A stretch of DNA of 21,527 nucleotides from an uncultured Oscillospiraceae bacterium (GTDB lineage Bacteria > Bacillota > Clostridia > Oscillospirales > Oscillospiraceae), in NCBI GenBank assembly GCA_900754965.1, contig CAAEEO010000025.1, positions 1 through 21,527 of the forward strand, in the 5' to 3' direction. The position numbers and the translations under genes are program-made. How positions within the stretch are numbered: the stretch's first letter is position 1; each line of letters begins with the position of its first letter. Positions 1 to 8,443 of this stretch are shown here, one piece after another. Under the pieces are notes generated by a model. That model saw only the letters and a list, made by a program, of their open reading frames with translations, was not told the DNA's origin and made no database searches.

Positions 1-85
1 TGGTGCGGGCATGGGGACTCGAACCCCAACGCATCACTGCACGAGAACCTAAATCTCGCATGTCTACCAATTCCATCATGCCCGC
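1..85 (-). tRNA. tRNA-Leu (anticodon TAG)
   Basis: On the minus strand this folds as a class II tRNA. The 7-bp acceptor stem starts GCGGGCA, the D-loop has the usual GGTAGAC, and the anticodon stem CGAGA/TCTCG encloses the loop TTTAGGT, giving anticodon TAG (reads CUA). A long variable arm and the T-loop GGTTCGAGTCC follow. The CCA end is encoded at the window's left edge, so the gene appears complete. The long variable arm and anticodon both indicate leucine. It is transcribed leftward, divergent from alaS. Confidence 0.96.
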
Positions 86-136
86 GTATTGTATGAATGG
101 CGGAAAGACCACCAAAACAACAATGTTATCATAGTT

Positions 137-166
137 ATCATACCACACGCACCGGAACACTGTCAA
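137..166 (-). promoter_or_regulatory. Promoter of tRNA-Leu
   Basis: On the minus strand a perfect -35 TTGACA (161-166) is followed 18 bp later by TATGAT (137-142). Transcription would begin near 130, about 45 nt before the tRNA. A second TATGAT at 128-133 is an alternative -10. The match is by eye. Confidence 0.6.
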
Positions 167-184
167 TGTGCAAAGAAAAACGAA

Positions 185-209
185 TTTGCAAAGGATTTTC
201 CTTTTCAAA
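185..209. repeat. 25-bp imperfect palindrome between two divergent promoters
   Basis: The stretch starts TTTGCAAAGG and ends CCTTTTCAAA. Ten of its twelve position pairs are complementary around a TTT centre. It lies between the -35 boxes of the divergent tRNA-Leu and alaS promoters, where an operator could sit. No T-run follows, so it is unlikely to be a terminator. No known regulator is recognised. Confidence 0.45.
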
Positions 210-212
210 CCA

Positions 213-240
213 TTGACAAGCGAGCAAATTGTGCTAAAAT
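213..240 (+). promoter_or_regulatory. Promoter of the alaS T-box transcript
   Basis: A perfect -35 TTGACA (213-218) and TAAAAT (235-240) are spaced 16 bp apart, with an extended TG at 232-233. The predicted start near 247 is just ahead of the T-box leader. Confidence 0.8.
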
Positions 241-244
241 AACA

Positions 245-464
245 TATGTTAAATGTGTGGAAAAAGTCAATCGAAGGCTGTTGGATTTAGAGAGGGAGGA
301 TGGTGGAAACTCCTGCCAGGCACCTTCGAGCGCCGCTTTGGAGCAGTTTGCGAAGAGCAGAACGGTTCATCCCCGTTACCGGATGACATGAGATCACGCG
401 TGCGCGTGAATCAGGGTGGTACCGCGAATGTAATTTCGTCCCTGTGGTGGGACGGAATTTTTTT
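245..464 (+). promoter_or_regulatory. T-box riboswitch (tRNA-Ala sensing) in the alaS leader
   Basis: The hallmark AGGGTGGTACCGCG is at 413-426. Its TGGT (417-420) would pair with the ACCA end of uncharged tRNA-Ala. Stem I contains the conserved AGAGAGG motif (about 290) and a distal hairpin GGAG/CTCC. GCC at 332-334 is the best specifier-codon candidate because it is followed by a purine and then CTTTGGAG; this assignment is less certain than the T-box itself. The leader ends in a terminator: the stem at 432-442/449-459 is followed by a T-run to 464. By family knowledge, uncharged tRNA-Ala stabilises the antiterminator and lets transcription enter alaS. Confidence 0.95.
432..464 (+). terminator. 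T-box-controlled intrinsic terminator
   Basis: The stem is 11 bp with core CGTCCC/GGGACG, the loop 6 nt, followed by a run of T. The 5' arm follows directly on the T-box sequence, as required for mutually exclusive antiterminator and terminator folds. Confidence 0.9.
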
Positions 465-521
465 ATTCCCTTTTCCCGAAAACATGGAGCAACAAAAGAA
501 AATGATTTGGAGGAATCAACC

Positions 522-3167
522 ATGGCTCACAAGGCATACGGCCTGAACGAACTGCGCGAGATGTTCCTGTCTTTTTTTGAGACCAAAGGACATCTCCGCC
601 TGCCCAGTTTTTCTTTGATCCCGCAGAACGATCCGTCTCTGTTGATCATCAACTCCGGCATGGCACCTATGAAACCCTATTTCACGGGAGAAGTGGAGCC
701 TCCCCGGCACCGGGTCTGCACCTGCCAGAAGTGCATCCGTACCGGTGATATTGAGAATATCGGCAAAACTGCCCGCCACGGCACCTATTTTGAGATGCTG
801 GGCAACTTCTCTTTCGGCGATTACTTCAAACGGGAATCCCTGAACTGGAGCTGGGAATTCCTGACCAGTCCTGAATGGGTAGGCCTGGAGCCGGAATTGC
901 TGTATCCCAGTGTGTATGAGGAAGATGACGAGGCATATAATATCTGGGTCAATGAGATCGGCGTGCCTGCTGACCATGTTGTACGGCTGGGCAAGGCTGA
1001 CAACTTCTGGGAGCATGGTTCCGGTCCGTGCGGCCCCTGCTCGGAAATCTACTACGATCGCGGCATCGAGAAAGGCTGTGGAAAACCTGACTGTGCGCCT
1101 GGCTGTGATTGTGACCGATTCATGGAAGTTTGGAACAATGTGTTCTCCCAGTTCAACAACGATGGCGAGGGCAATTACACCGAATTGGAGCAGAAAAACA
1201 TTGATACTGGCATGGGCCTTGAGCGTCTGGCCTGTGTGTGTCAGAATGTGGACTCTCTGTTCGATGTGGATACGGTAATGAATATTACCAATAAGGTCTC
1301 CGAGATCACCGGGGCAACTTACGGACAGACCCACAAGATGGATGTGTCTTTGCGTGTTATCACGGATCATATTCGTTCCGCAACCTTTATGATCGGAGAT
1401 GGTATTCTGCCGTCCAACGAGGGCAGAGGATACGTGCTGCGTCGTTTGTTGCGTCGGGCAGCCCGCCATGGCAAACTGCTGGGCGTGAATGAGCCGTTCC
1501 TGTATAAGGTCTGCGATATGGTCATTCATGAGAACAAGGGGGCTTACCCTGACCTGGCTGAAAAGCAGGATTATATTACCCGTGTCATCAAAGTGGAAGA
1601 GGAGAACTTTGCCAAAACCATTGACACCGGTCTGCGGATTTTGAACGAACTGGTCGAGTCCCATAAGGCTAAGGGAGAGCGGATGTTCTCCGGGGAAGAT
1701 GCGTTCAAACTGTACGATACCTACGGATTCCCTCTGGACCTGACGCAGGATATTCTGGAAGAGCAGGAGATGCAGGTGGATGAGGATGCTTTCAATGCGC
1801 TGATGGAAGAGCAGAAAGAGCGCGCCCGGGCTGCCCGTGGTGATATGTCCAATGCATGGCAGGGACTGGATTTGGGACTGGACAATACGCCTACTGCATT
1901 CACCGGCTATGAAAAGACGGAAGATACCGGTACCATTCTGGCACTGGTCAATGAGGGAGAAGTCTCTGGTGTGCTGAAAGCCGGGGAAGAGGGCATTGTG
2001 GTCCTGGACCAGACACCGTTCTATGCAGAGATGGGTGGACAGACTGCTGACCACGGTGTGATGGAATTGGATGGCGCACTGTTCCGCGTGGAAGATGTGC
2101 AGAAAAATAAGGGCGGTAAGTTCTTGCACTATGGTAAATTGGAATCCGGAGAACTGAAAGTGGGCGACCAGGTCTGCTGCAAACTGGATGTGCAGCGCCG
2201 CCACGCCATCATGCGTGCCCATAGCGCCACCCACCTGCTGCAGAAAGCGCTGCGGACCATACTGGGTGACCATGTGCAGCAGGCAGGCTCTCTGGTGGAG
2301 CCGGATAGACTGCGCTTTGACTTCACGCACTTTGCCCCGCTGACCCATGATGAGCGGATGGCTGTGGAGCATATGGTGAACCTGTCTGTTCTGGAGGGTT
2401 ATCAGGTCGAAACCGAGGAACTGCCCATTGAAGAGGCTAAAAAACGGGGCGCCATGATGCTGTTTGGCGAAAAATACGGCGAAACGGTTCGTGTGGTGGA
2501 CATGGGTGGCTACTCTGTGGAATTCTGCGGTGGTACCCATCTGGATAACACGGCAAAAGCAGGCCCGTTCCATATCGTGTCGGAGTTCTCCGTGGCATCC
2601 GGTGTCCGCCGGATCGAGGCGACGACCGGTCTTGCAACCCTCAACGGTATGAATGAAGTGGAAGACCGTTTGGCTGAGGCGGCTGGCGCACTGAAAGCGA
2701 AACCCGCTGAAATCATTTCCCGTGTGGTTGCACAGGTGGAAGAGATCAAGGAACTGCACCGTCAGGTGGAAAAATTGAAGGCCAGCGCATTTGCGGGCGA
2801 TGTAAGCCAGATCCTGTTCTCTGCCAGAAATCTGGGCGGACTGAAAGTACTCACTGCCACCCGGAACGATGTCTCTGCAGACGACCTGCGGAAACTGGGC
2901 GATATGCTCCGGGATAAAGAGCCGGATGTGGCGGCAGTTCTGGCATCCATCAACGGAGAGAAGATTACTTTGTTGGCTGTGTGCGGAAAGAACGCCGTTG
3001 CAAAGGGCATTAAAGCGGGTGAACTGGTCAAGAAAGTTTCTGGTATTTGCGGAGGTTCCGGCGGCGGCAAGCCGGACAGCGCCATGGGCGGCGGTAAAGA
3101 TGTGCTGAAATTGGATGATGCTCTGGCTGCTGTGGACAACTTTGTTGCAGAAAAGCTGGGTCTGTAA
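522..3167 (+). CDS. alaS: Alanine-tRNA ligase AlaS
   Basis: Charges tRNA-Ala with alanine in the cytoplasm and clears mischarged Ser/Gly-tRNA-Ala. The 881-residue length matches bacterial AlaRS. In order: class II catalytic domain at the N-terminus (AYGLNELREMFLSFF start; the GPCGPCSE segment), tRNA-recognition helices (RGYVLRRLLRRAARHG), the editing domain with zinc-type motifs HSATH (567-571) and CGGTH (669-673), then the C-Ala domain with a glycine-rich end. The ATG at 522 is chosen because TTGGAGGAA (508-516) sits just before it and homologues start MxxxxGLNELR; in-frame codons upstream lie inside the terminator region. It is controlled by the T-box leader. The stop overlaps the next start (TAATG), suggesting translational coupling. 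Confidence 0.98.
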   Translation: MAHKAYGLNELREMFLSFFETKGHLRLPSFSLIPQNDPSLLIINSGMAPMKPYFTGEVEPPRHRVCTCQKCIRTGDIENIGKTARHGTYFEMLGNFSFGDYFKRESLNWSWEFLTSPEWVGLEPELLYPSVYEEDDEAYNIWVNEIGVPADHVVRLGKADNFWEHGSGPCGPCSEIYYDRGIEKGCGKPDCAPGCDCDRFMEVWNNVFSQFNNDGEGNYTELEQKNIDTGMGLERLACVCQNVDSLFDVDTVMNITNKVSEITGATYGQTHKMDVSLRVITDHIRSATFMIGDGILPSNEGRGYVLRRLLRRAARHGKLLGVNEPFLYKVCDMVIHENKGAYPDLAEKQDYITRVIKVEEENFAKTIDTGLRILNELVESHKAKGERMFSGEDAFKLYDTYGFPLDLTQDILEEQEMQVDEDAFNALMEEQKERARAARGDMSNAWQGLDLGLDNTPTAFTGYEKTEDTGTILALVNEGEVSGVLKAGEEGIVVLDQTPFYAEMGGQTADHGVMELDGALFRVEDVQKNKGGKFLHYGKLESGELKVGDQVCCKLDVQRRHAIMRAHSATHLLQKALRTILGDHVQQAGSLVEPDRLRFDFTHFAPLTHDERMAVEHMVNLSVLEGYQVETEELPIEEAKKRGAMMLFGEKYGETVRVVDMGGYSVEFCGGTHLDNTAKAGPFHIVSEFSVASGVRRIEATTGLATLNGMNEVEDRLAEAAGALKAKPAEIISRVVAQVEEIKELHRQVEKLKASAFAGDVSQILFSARNLGGLKVLTATRNDVSADDLRKLGDMLRDKEPDVAAVLASINGEKITLLAVCGKNAVAKGIKAGELVKKVSGICGGSGGGKPDSAMGGGKDVLKLDDALAAVDNFVAEKLGL

Positions 3168-3724
3168 TGCCTCTGGAATTGGAGAAACTGAAGAAACTTC
3201 CGATAGAACTTGACACGGTAGGACTGGAACAGGCTGAAAATTTTACACCGTATTTCTGTACGCCAATTGGTGCAGAGTTGGTGGGCTCTATCGGCTGTGA
3301 CGGCGTCCACTTTGTTATGCTCCCGGAGGATGAACGGATTTTCTGCGTGGATCCTGCTATGGGAGAACCGGGAACCTATGTATTGCCGGTGGCGGAGAAT
3401 CTGTCGAGATTTCTTTCCTATGTGCTGTATTGTCGGGATGCAAACCCGATTTCTCAGATCTGGTGGTTGTCGGAAGAACGGTTCCGCCAGTTGCTGCAGG
3501 AGGATATGCAGGCCAGTTGGTCGGGGGACGAGGAGTTTTCTGAACGGAAAATGAAAACACTTGACACCCTCGGGAAAGTGTTTCAAATTGATCCCATCGA
3601 CCCTTATGGGCCGGTACGAGCCTTACAGCGAGAATTTTCACCGGACTGTTTGCAGTTTAGTGATGAATACTATGATGTGCTCGGGTTAGAGCACGATGAA
3701 AAAGGAGCGGTAGAAAATGTCTGA
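3167..3724 (+). CDS. Uncharacterised 185-residue protein
   Basis: I do not recognise a family. The start codon overlaps the alaS stop by one base and the end overlaps the HIT gene by 8 bp, so the three genes look co-translated in one T-box-controlled operon. The product is acidic and soluble-looking, with no signal peptide or membrane segment. The central part (about 40-110) has the strongest protein-like pattern, with GCDGVHFVMLPEDERIFCVD and an aromatic-rich IWWLSEERF. The layout is loosely like SUKH/immunity-type or cell-maintenance proteins, but I see no motif that supports such a call. The coding frame is convincing from its overlaps and from neighbour-like composition. Confidence 0.85.
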   Translation: MPLELEKLKKLPIELDTVGLEQAENFTPYFCTPIGAELVGSIGCDGVHFVMLPEDERIFCVDPAMGEPGTYVLPVAENLSRFLSYVLYCRDANPISQIWWLSEERFRQLLQEDMQASWSGDEEFSERKMKTLDTLGKVFQIDPIDPYGPVRALQREFSPDCLQFSDEYYDVLGLEHDEKGAVENV

Positions 3725-4058
3725 TTGTCTGTTTTGTAAAATCGCGGCGAGGGAGATTCCTTCCACCAAAGTGTATGAAACCGAGAATGTACTGGCTTTT
3801 CGGGACATCAATCCTCAGGCACCGGTGCATATTTTGGTGATCCCCAAGCAGCATATTGCAAGTGCAGCTGAGGTCACAGAAGAAAATGCAGGAGTCGTCG
3901 CAGACTGTTTCCGGGCTATTTCCGAGATCGCTCGGCAGGAGCATCTGGACAATGGGTTCCGGGTGATCTCCAATGTGGGAGAGGATGCAGGCCAGACGGT
4001 CAAACATCTGCATTTCCATATTTTGGCCGGTGTGAAAATGGGTGAGAAGATTCTCTGA
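3717..4058 (+). CDS. HIT family (HINT-like) nucleotide hydrolase
   Basis: A compact 113-residue protein typical of the HINT branch of histidine-triad hydrolases, which cleave AMP-linked substrates such as adenosine phosphoramidates and aminoacyl-adenylates. The N-terminus has CLFCKI with two Cys (residues 4 and 7), often a zinc pair in this branch, and the C-terminus carries the histidine triad HLHFHI, with His97, His99 and His101. It is encoded last in the alaS operon. By inference, hydrolysis of aminoacyl-AMP would suit that location, because AlaRS makes alanyl-AMP. It begins inside the end of the preceding gene, and a terminator follows 35 bp downstream. The natural substrate cannot be read from sequence. 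Confidence 0.96.
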   Translation: MSDCLFCKIAAREIPSTKVYETENVLAFRDINPQAPVHILVIPKQHIASAAEVTEENAGVVADCFRAISEIARQEHLDNGFRVISNVGEDAGQTVKHLHFHILAGVKMGEKIL

Positions 4059-4092
4059 TTCCCAACTGCAAAACTTGTTATGAAAAAATGAG

Positions 4093-4129
4093 AAACCAGG
4101 TCGTCTGCTGTAGCGGATGACCTGGTTTT
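4093..4129 (+). terminator. Intrinsic terminator of the alaS operon
   Basis: A 13-bp perfect stem (4093-4105 with 4116-4128) ends in TTTT. The T-tail is short but the stem is strong. It closes the alaS-unknown-HIT operon just before the comEC promoter. Confidence 0.8.
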
Positions 4130-4130
4130 C

Positions 4131-4139
4131 TGCTATAAT
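4131..4139 (+). promoter_or_regulatory. Extended -10 promoter for comEC
   Basis: TGCTATAAT is an extended -10 with a perfect TATAAT at 4134-4139. No good -35 is visible 17 bp upstream because the terminator stem occupies that space. Transcription would begin near 4146, about 25 nt before the comEC start. Confidence 0.6.
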
Positions 4140-4170
4140 GGCTACAGTATTTACAGAAAGTGGGGGCAAC

Positions 4171-6474
4171 ATGGAACGCATTCGTTCGGATTCGCCGGTG
4201 CGAAAATTGGCTTGTGCAGCAATGGGATTCAGTGTGGCAATCTTCGCGGCACAATATCTTGTCCCAGTTCAATGGCTAGTCCCTTTTGCAGTGGGGTGTT
4301 TTATATGTTTGCTGCCTGTATTGCTGCTGCGCGGCAATGCTCGGGTGCGGGCGGGCATTTTCTGCCTGTTTGCCGGCATGGGCTTTTTGCGTTATGCAGG
4401 ATATGAGGTGTGGACAAAACAACCACCGGAACAGTATGTAGGGCAGACACTGGAAGTGACCGCCAGAGTTGTGGATTTCCCGGTTGAGAATGGTGAGTAC
4501 GGCTCTGTGGAAGTTTGGCTGGAAACATTGGAAACCCATGCGATCTTGTACGATTATGAAGGGAATCTTTCGAGTCTGAGCCCGGGAGACCGCTTTACCG
4601 GGGAAGTAAAATTTGCGTCAGCCGGTCAGCGCCGCGGGGAGCCAACGGATGTTTATACCTCCCGGGGAATTTTTCTGCGAGGCTATTTTCAAGAAACACA
4701 CAGACTGGAAACCGGTTGGAAATGGCGTTCTCTGTATGCGCCGCGGTATGTGGCGAAGTGGCTGAAAGATACAATCGTGACTATTTGCCCGGGAGAAACA
4801 GGACAATTTCTCAGTGCATTGACTACGGGAGACAAATCCGGGATCTACCAGAATACCCGGCGCTATGTGGCGTTGTCTGATGCGGGAATCATGCATGTTG
4901 TGGCGGTATCCGGGATGCATGTCAGTTACCTGACAGCTATGTGCTGCCTGTTGTTGGGGGCTGGTCGTGGCCGTCGGGCGGGAATCGTGCTTGTACTGTT
5001 TTTCGCATTAATGACAGGCATGTCACCTTCTGTAGTACGGGCCTCTTTGATGCAGATCCTGCTTTTGATGGCGCCGGGAGTTCGTCGGGAAAATGATGCA
5101 TTGACGAGCCTTTCTGCTGCGCTGATGTTGCTGCTGTTGGCAAATCCCGGAGCGGCTGGGGCTGTCAGTTTGCAGCTCAGCTTTGCCTCTGTTGCGGGAT
5201 TACTGTTCTTGACGCCCAGGTGTTATCGCTGGATGGAGGAGAAAGTGCGACGGTTTCCGAGACCGTTGCACCTACTGGGACGATTTGCGGCAGGGTCGGT
5301 ATCAGCCACCCTGGGAGCGACCCTGTTTTCTGCACCTCTGACAGCGGGATATTTTGGGTTTATTCCTCTGTATAGTGTCCTGACCAATCTTCTGGTGTTG
5401 TGGCTGATTCCGGTCTGCTTTGCCGGCGGATTCTTGATTGGAATCGTTGGCGCGTTTTTGCCTTCCTTAGGGTGTTTGTTGGGACGGATCATGGAATTCC
5501 CGGTGAAGGTCATCTACGGTATCTGTGAGAAAATCGCAGATCTTCCGGGGGCGGTGATCAGTCTGTCGGGCAATGCGTTGGGGTGGTGGTTGGCAGGATG
5601 CTATGCTGTGTTTCTGCTGACCTACCTTGTGAAAAGAAAAGGACAGTCATATCGGCCGGTGCTCCCGGTCTGTTTGTGCATCTGTTCGCTCTGTATTTTC
5701 CAGTTGGGAAGTCGCTGGTATTACCGGTCAGTGCCACGGGCCGCCGCTGTGGACGTGGGACAGGGGTCCGGAATCGTTTTGCTCTCCGGTGAAACAACGA
5801 TGGTCGTTGACTGCGGCGGTGACGATTATGGAAGTGCAGGTGACCGGATGGCGTCCTATCTTCTGGGGCGTCAGCGGGATCGGATCAATCTGTTGGTACT
5901 GACACACGCCCATGAAGACCACACCAACGGTGTGGCAAGGCTGATGGAGCGTATTCCTGTGGAACATTTGGTTCTGGCCGAGGCTTGTGAGGATGAGGGC
6001 GGAGCGTTGCCGGAGATTCTGGAGAGCGCACAACGACACGGAACACAGATTCACAAGATAGTACAGGACACGGCTCTGCAGATCGGTGAATTCAGCATGA
6101 CGGCCTATGTTCCGCCGTATCAGGGAGAAAATCAGGGACTGTTCCTGCTGGTTTCCAGAGGCACATTTGACATTCTGATCACAGGGGATGCCGATGTTGC
6201 CGGGGAAGAGTGGCTGGTCCGCCATGGACAGCTCCCGGATGGGGAATTGCTTGTGGCTGGACATCACGGTTCGGGGACATCAACCAGTCCGGTTTTACTG
6301 GATGTTTTTCGTCCGGAACAGGTCATGATCTCCGTGGGATATAATTCCTATGGGCATCCGGATACAGCAGTTCTGGATAGACTGGCAGAGCAAAATGTGA
6401 TAGTATATCGGACAGACAAAATCGGAGATGTTGAGATAAGGATGGAGCAGAATGGCGAAGAAGGAAACCCTTGA
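4171..6474 (+). CDS. comEC: ComEC/Rec2 DNA-uptake channel protein
   Basis: Inner-membrane channel of natural transformation that passes single-stranded DNA into the cytoplasm. The 767-residue protein has N-terminal membrane segments (about 14-60), an OB-like soluble stretch (about 75-180), and the Competence domain with many helices (about 230-520; AVSGMHVSYLTAM is the family signature). A C-terminal metallo-beta-lactamase domain follows (DVGQGSGIVLL; HAHEDH at 579-584; GDAD at 672-675; GHHGSG from 697). All metal-ligand motifs are present, so the nuclease-like domain looks intact. The ATG at 4171 is preceded by GTGGGGG; an earlier in-frame ATG at 4117 lies inside the preceding terminator and is rejected. 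It overlaps holA by 23 bp, a common comEC-holA arrangement in Firmicutes. Confidence 0.96.
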   Translation: MERIRSDSPVRKLACAAMGFSVAIFAAQYLVPVQWLVPFAVGCFICLLPVLLLRGNARVRAGIFCLFAGMGFLRYAGYEVWTKQPPEQYVGQTLEVTARVVDFPVENGEYGSVEVWLETLETHAILYDYEGNLSSLSPGDRFTGEVKFASAGQRRGEPTDVYTSRGIFLRGYFQETHRLETGWKWRSLYAPRYVAKWLKDTIVTICPGETGQFLSALTTGDKSGIYQNTRRYVALSDAGIMHVVAVSGMHVSYLTAMCCLLLGAGRGRRAGIVLVLFFALMTGMSPSVVRASLMQILLLMAPGVRRENDALTSLSAALMLLLLANPGAAGAVSLQLSFASVAGLLFLTPRCYRWMEEKVRRFPRPLHLLGRFAAGSVSATLGATLFSAPLTAGYFGFIPLYSVLTNLLVLWLIPVCFAGGFLIGIVGAFLPSLGCLLGRIMEFPVKVIYGICEKIADLPGAVISLSGNALGWWLAGCYAVFLLTYLVKRKGQSYRPVLPVCLCICSLCIFQLGSRWYYRSVPRAAAVDVGQGSGIVLLSGETTMVVDCGGDDYGSAGDRMASYLLGRQRDRINLLVLTHAHEDHTNGVARLMERIPVEHLVLAEACEDEGGALPEILESAQRHGTQIHKIVQDTALQIGEFSMTAYVPPYQGENQGLFLLVSRGTFDILITGDADVAGEEWLVRHGQLPDGELLVAGHHGSGTSTSPVLLDVFRPEQVMISVGYNSYGHPDTAVLDRLAEQNVIVYRTDKIGDVEIRMEQNGEEGNP

Positions 6475-7498
6475 TTACGGAAAATTGAAACGCACTTTGA
6501 AAGAAGAAGGGCCGCAGCGGATTTATCTGTTGTACGGCCCGGAAGAATACCTTCGGGAGGACTTTACTGCGGCATTGAAAACCATGTGTTTGCCGGATGG
6601 TGAGGACGACTTCAGTTACAAACGGCTGAATCAGGAGAGTTTTTCCGTCCGGGCGTTTTGTGACGCTGTGGACGCGTTGCCGTTTTTGACGGAGCGGACT
6701 TTTGTGGAGGTGCGCGGGATCGATCTAAACCACATCACCGAATCGGATGCGGATAAATTGACCAAGCAGGTGGGGGATATTCCGGAGTATTGTACGCTGG
6801 CTTTTGTGCAAGAGGCGGGATTTGAACCAGATGGCCGGAAAAAGCTGATCAAAGCCATTCGGAAAAATGGCAGGGATGTGGAGTTTACGGAGCAGCCCCA
6901 GAGCAGTATCGTAAAGTGGGTTCGGAAACGGTTTGCTGCCCATGAGAAACAAATCGATCCTGCTACAGCGGACTATCTTATCAATTATTCGGGGCATCTG
7001 ATGCAGCAGTTGATCCCGGAAATTGAGAAAGTAGCGGCGTATACCAAAGGGGATGTGGTCACAACGGCAGATATTGACGCTGTTGCATCCAAATCCCCGG
7101 AAACGGCAGTGTATGAACTCTCTGACCAGTTGGCCATTCGCAATTACGACGGTGCAGCGAGGGTCATGGGGGAATTGCTAGGGAGAAAAGATACGGAACC
7201 GATCATGCTCCTGGCGATGATCGCCAATCAGATGCGGAATATTTATGCCGCCAAACTGGCAGAACGGGAACAGAGAGAAAAAGGGTATTTGACGGAAGTG
7301 ACCGGTGTGCGTTTTGATTTTCTGATTCGGAAACTCCGGGAAAATGCCAAGCGTTTTTCCATAGCCCGGTTGGAGCGCGCCATTGTATTGTGTGCCGAGA
7401 CAGATTATGCGATGAAAAGCACTGCCGCGGATGATGAAAATTTACTGAAAGAGTTGCTGGTCAAGCTGGCATTTGATGAGGGCAATGGAAAAAATTAA
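6452..7498 (+). CDS. holA: DNA polymerase III delta subunit HolA
   Basis: Clamp-loader delta subunit that opens the sliding clamp during replication. At 348 residues it fits the family (about 330-350). The N-terminus has the typical YLLYGPEEYLREDF segment, and the middle carries the AAA-like but Walker-deficient region expected of delta. The C-terminal third (NLLKELLVKLAF end) corresponds to the collar domain. Its start lies inside comEC, in a different frame, so the two are probably translationally coupled. The next gene, rnmV, starts inside its last codons. No separate promoter is seen. Confidence 0.95.
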   Translation: MAKKETLDYGKLKRTLKEEGPQRIYLLYGPEEYLREDFTAALKTMCLPDGEDDFSYKRLNQESFSVRAFCDAVDALPFLTERTFVEVRGIDLNHITESDADKLTKQVGDIPEYCTLAFVQEAGFEPDGRKKLIKAIRKNGRDVEFTEQPQSSIVKWVRKRFAAHEKQIDPATADYLINYSGHLMQQLIPEIEKVAAYTKGDVVTTADIDAVASKSPETAVYELSDQLAIRNYDGAARVMGELLGRKDTEPIMLLAMIANQMRNIYAAKLAEREQREKGYLTEVTGVRFDFLIRKLRENAKRFSIARLERAIVLCAETDYAMKSTAADDENLLKELLVKLAFDEGNGKN

Positions 7499-8078
7499 AA
7501 TTGAAGAAGTAATCGTGGTGGAGGGAAAATATGATGTCAACACCCTCAAACAGGTGTTTGACGCCATCATTGTTACCACAGATGGATTTGGGGTGTTCCG
7601 GGATCGGGAGAAACTGGAGCTGATCCGCCGTATGGCCCAGGCGAAGGGCGTCATTATCTTGACAGATCCAGATGGGGCGGGATTCGTGATTCGTAATCAT
7701 CTAAAAAGCTGCCTGGACCCCAGCTTGGTAAAACATGCCTATATCCCTGATTTGTATGGAAAGGAACGGCGAAAAACCACCCGCTCCAAAGAGGGAAAAC
7801 TGGGCGTTGAGGGGATGCGCCCTGATGTGTTGATTCGGGCCATGGAAAAAGCCGGCGCGACCATGAATGGAGCGCCGGCAGAAAAGACCGGAGGAGAGAT
7901 CACGAAGGCGGACCTATTTGCTTTGGGGCTATCCGGCCGGCCGAACAGTGCCCAGCGCAGACAGGAGCTGCTGCGGAAACTGGATCTGCCGGAACGGCTC
8001 AGTCCCAATGCGCTTTTGGATGTGCTGAATGCGTTGACGGACCTGGAAACGCTGCAAACACTCCTTCAGGACAACTGA
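7485..8078 (+). CDS. rnmV: Ribonuclease M5 (5S rRNA maturation)
   Basis: A Toprim-fold endonuclease that trims precursor 5S rRNA in low-GC Gram-positives. The N-terminus shows VIVVEGKYD with the catalytic-type Glu13, followed by ILTDPDGAG, the Toprim DxD (residues 61 and 63). Downstream is the family-typical HAYIPDLYGKERRK region, and the C-terminal part resembles DUF4093. The ATG at 7485 gives 197 residues and aligns with homologues starting shortly before EVIVVEGK. An ATG at 7476 and a TTG at 7473 are in-frame alternatives, and none has a clear ribosome binding site because all lie in the end of holA. In many Firmicutes ksgA/rsmA follows rnmV; here it does not. Confidence 0.94.
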   Translation: MEKIKIEEVIVVEGKYDVNTLKQVFDAIIVTTDGFGVFRDREKLELIRRMAQAKGVIILTDPDGAGFVIRNHLKSCLDPSLVKHAYIPDLYGKERRKTTRSKEGKLGVEGMRPDVLIRAMEKAGATMNGAPAEKTGGEITKADLFALGLSGRPNSAQRRQELLRKLDLPERLSPNALLDVLNALTDLETLQTLLQDN

Positions 8079-8320
8079 TCTTCCACGCAGACGCTGCCTA
8101 AAATACCTAGAAACAGAACCAGTTGAGACAGCTGAATCAGCGTTTGCACCGATAGATATGTATGATAATTCGCTGCGGTAAAAGGGCGGCCGAACCAAAG
8201 CAGCGCAGCGGCGCATAGGAGCAGGACCCAGCTCAGTGTGAGAGAATGCATCCATATCCACCATGCTTGTTCCTGCATTTGCAGCATTCTGGTGGGGATT
8301 TGTTTCAGTTTCGAAATCAT
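8066..8320 (-). CDS. Small two-helix membrane protein, function unknown
   Basis: An 84-residue leftward gene whose 3' end overlaps the rnmV end by 13 bp (tail to tail). The start has a good ribosome binding site, GAGGTGA, 5-6 nt before the ATG (8324-8332 on the plus strand), which is the main support that it is real. The product has a short basic, amphipathic N-terminus rich in Met/Gln/Trp, one hydrophobic helix (about 28-43, LSWVLLLCAAALLWF) and a second (about 60-77). No family is recognised. It is monocistronic as seen, and its promoter is not obvious. Confidence 0.7.
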   Translation of the reverse strand: MISKLKQIPTRMLQMQEQAWWIWMHSLTLSWVLLLCAAALLWFGRPFTAANYHTYLSVQTLIQLSQLVLFLGILGSVCVEDQLS

Positions 8321-8443
8321 AAAATCACCTCACTGCTTATTTTATGAAAGAGCAGTGTGGGGAGCAAGGCGTAAAATATGGATCGATAGGGGCAGAATGG
8401 TAAAGAAAAATGTGGGTCTTTCTTCTTTTTTTTGACAAACGGA

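Noticed and set aside
516..2759. Very long (747-residue) open frame antisense to alaS
   Set aside because: It mirrors alaS codon structure, has no ribosome binding site or recognisable domain, and alaS is certain on the other strand.
4117..4170. Upstream in-frame start for comEC
   Set aside because: The ATG lies inside the preceding terminator stem and before the -10 box; the start at 4171 has a Shine-Dalgarno-like GTGGGGG and correct placement.
8432..8437. TTGACA as the nrdR -35
   Set aside because: No -10 lies at 16-19 bp; TTGTAT with TACAAT at 17 bp is the better pair.
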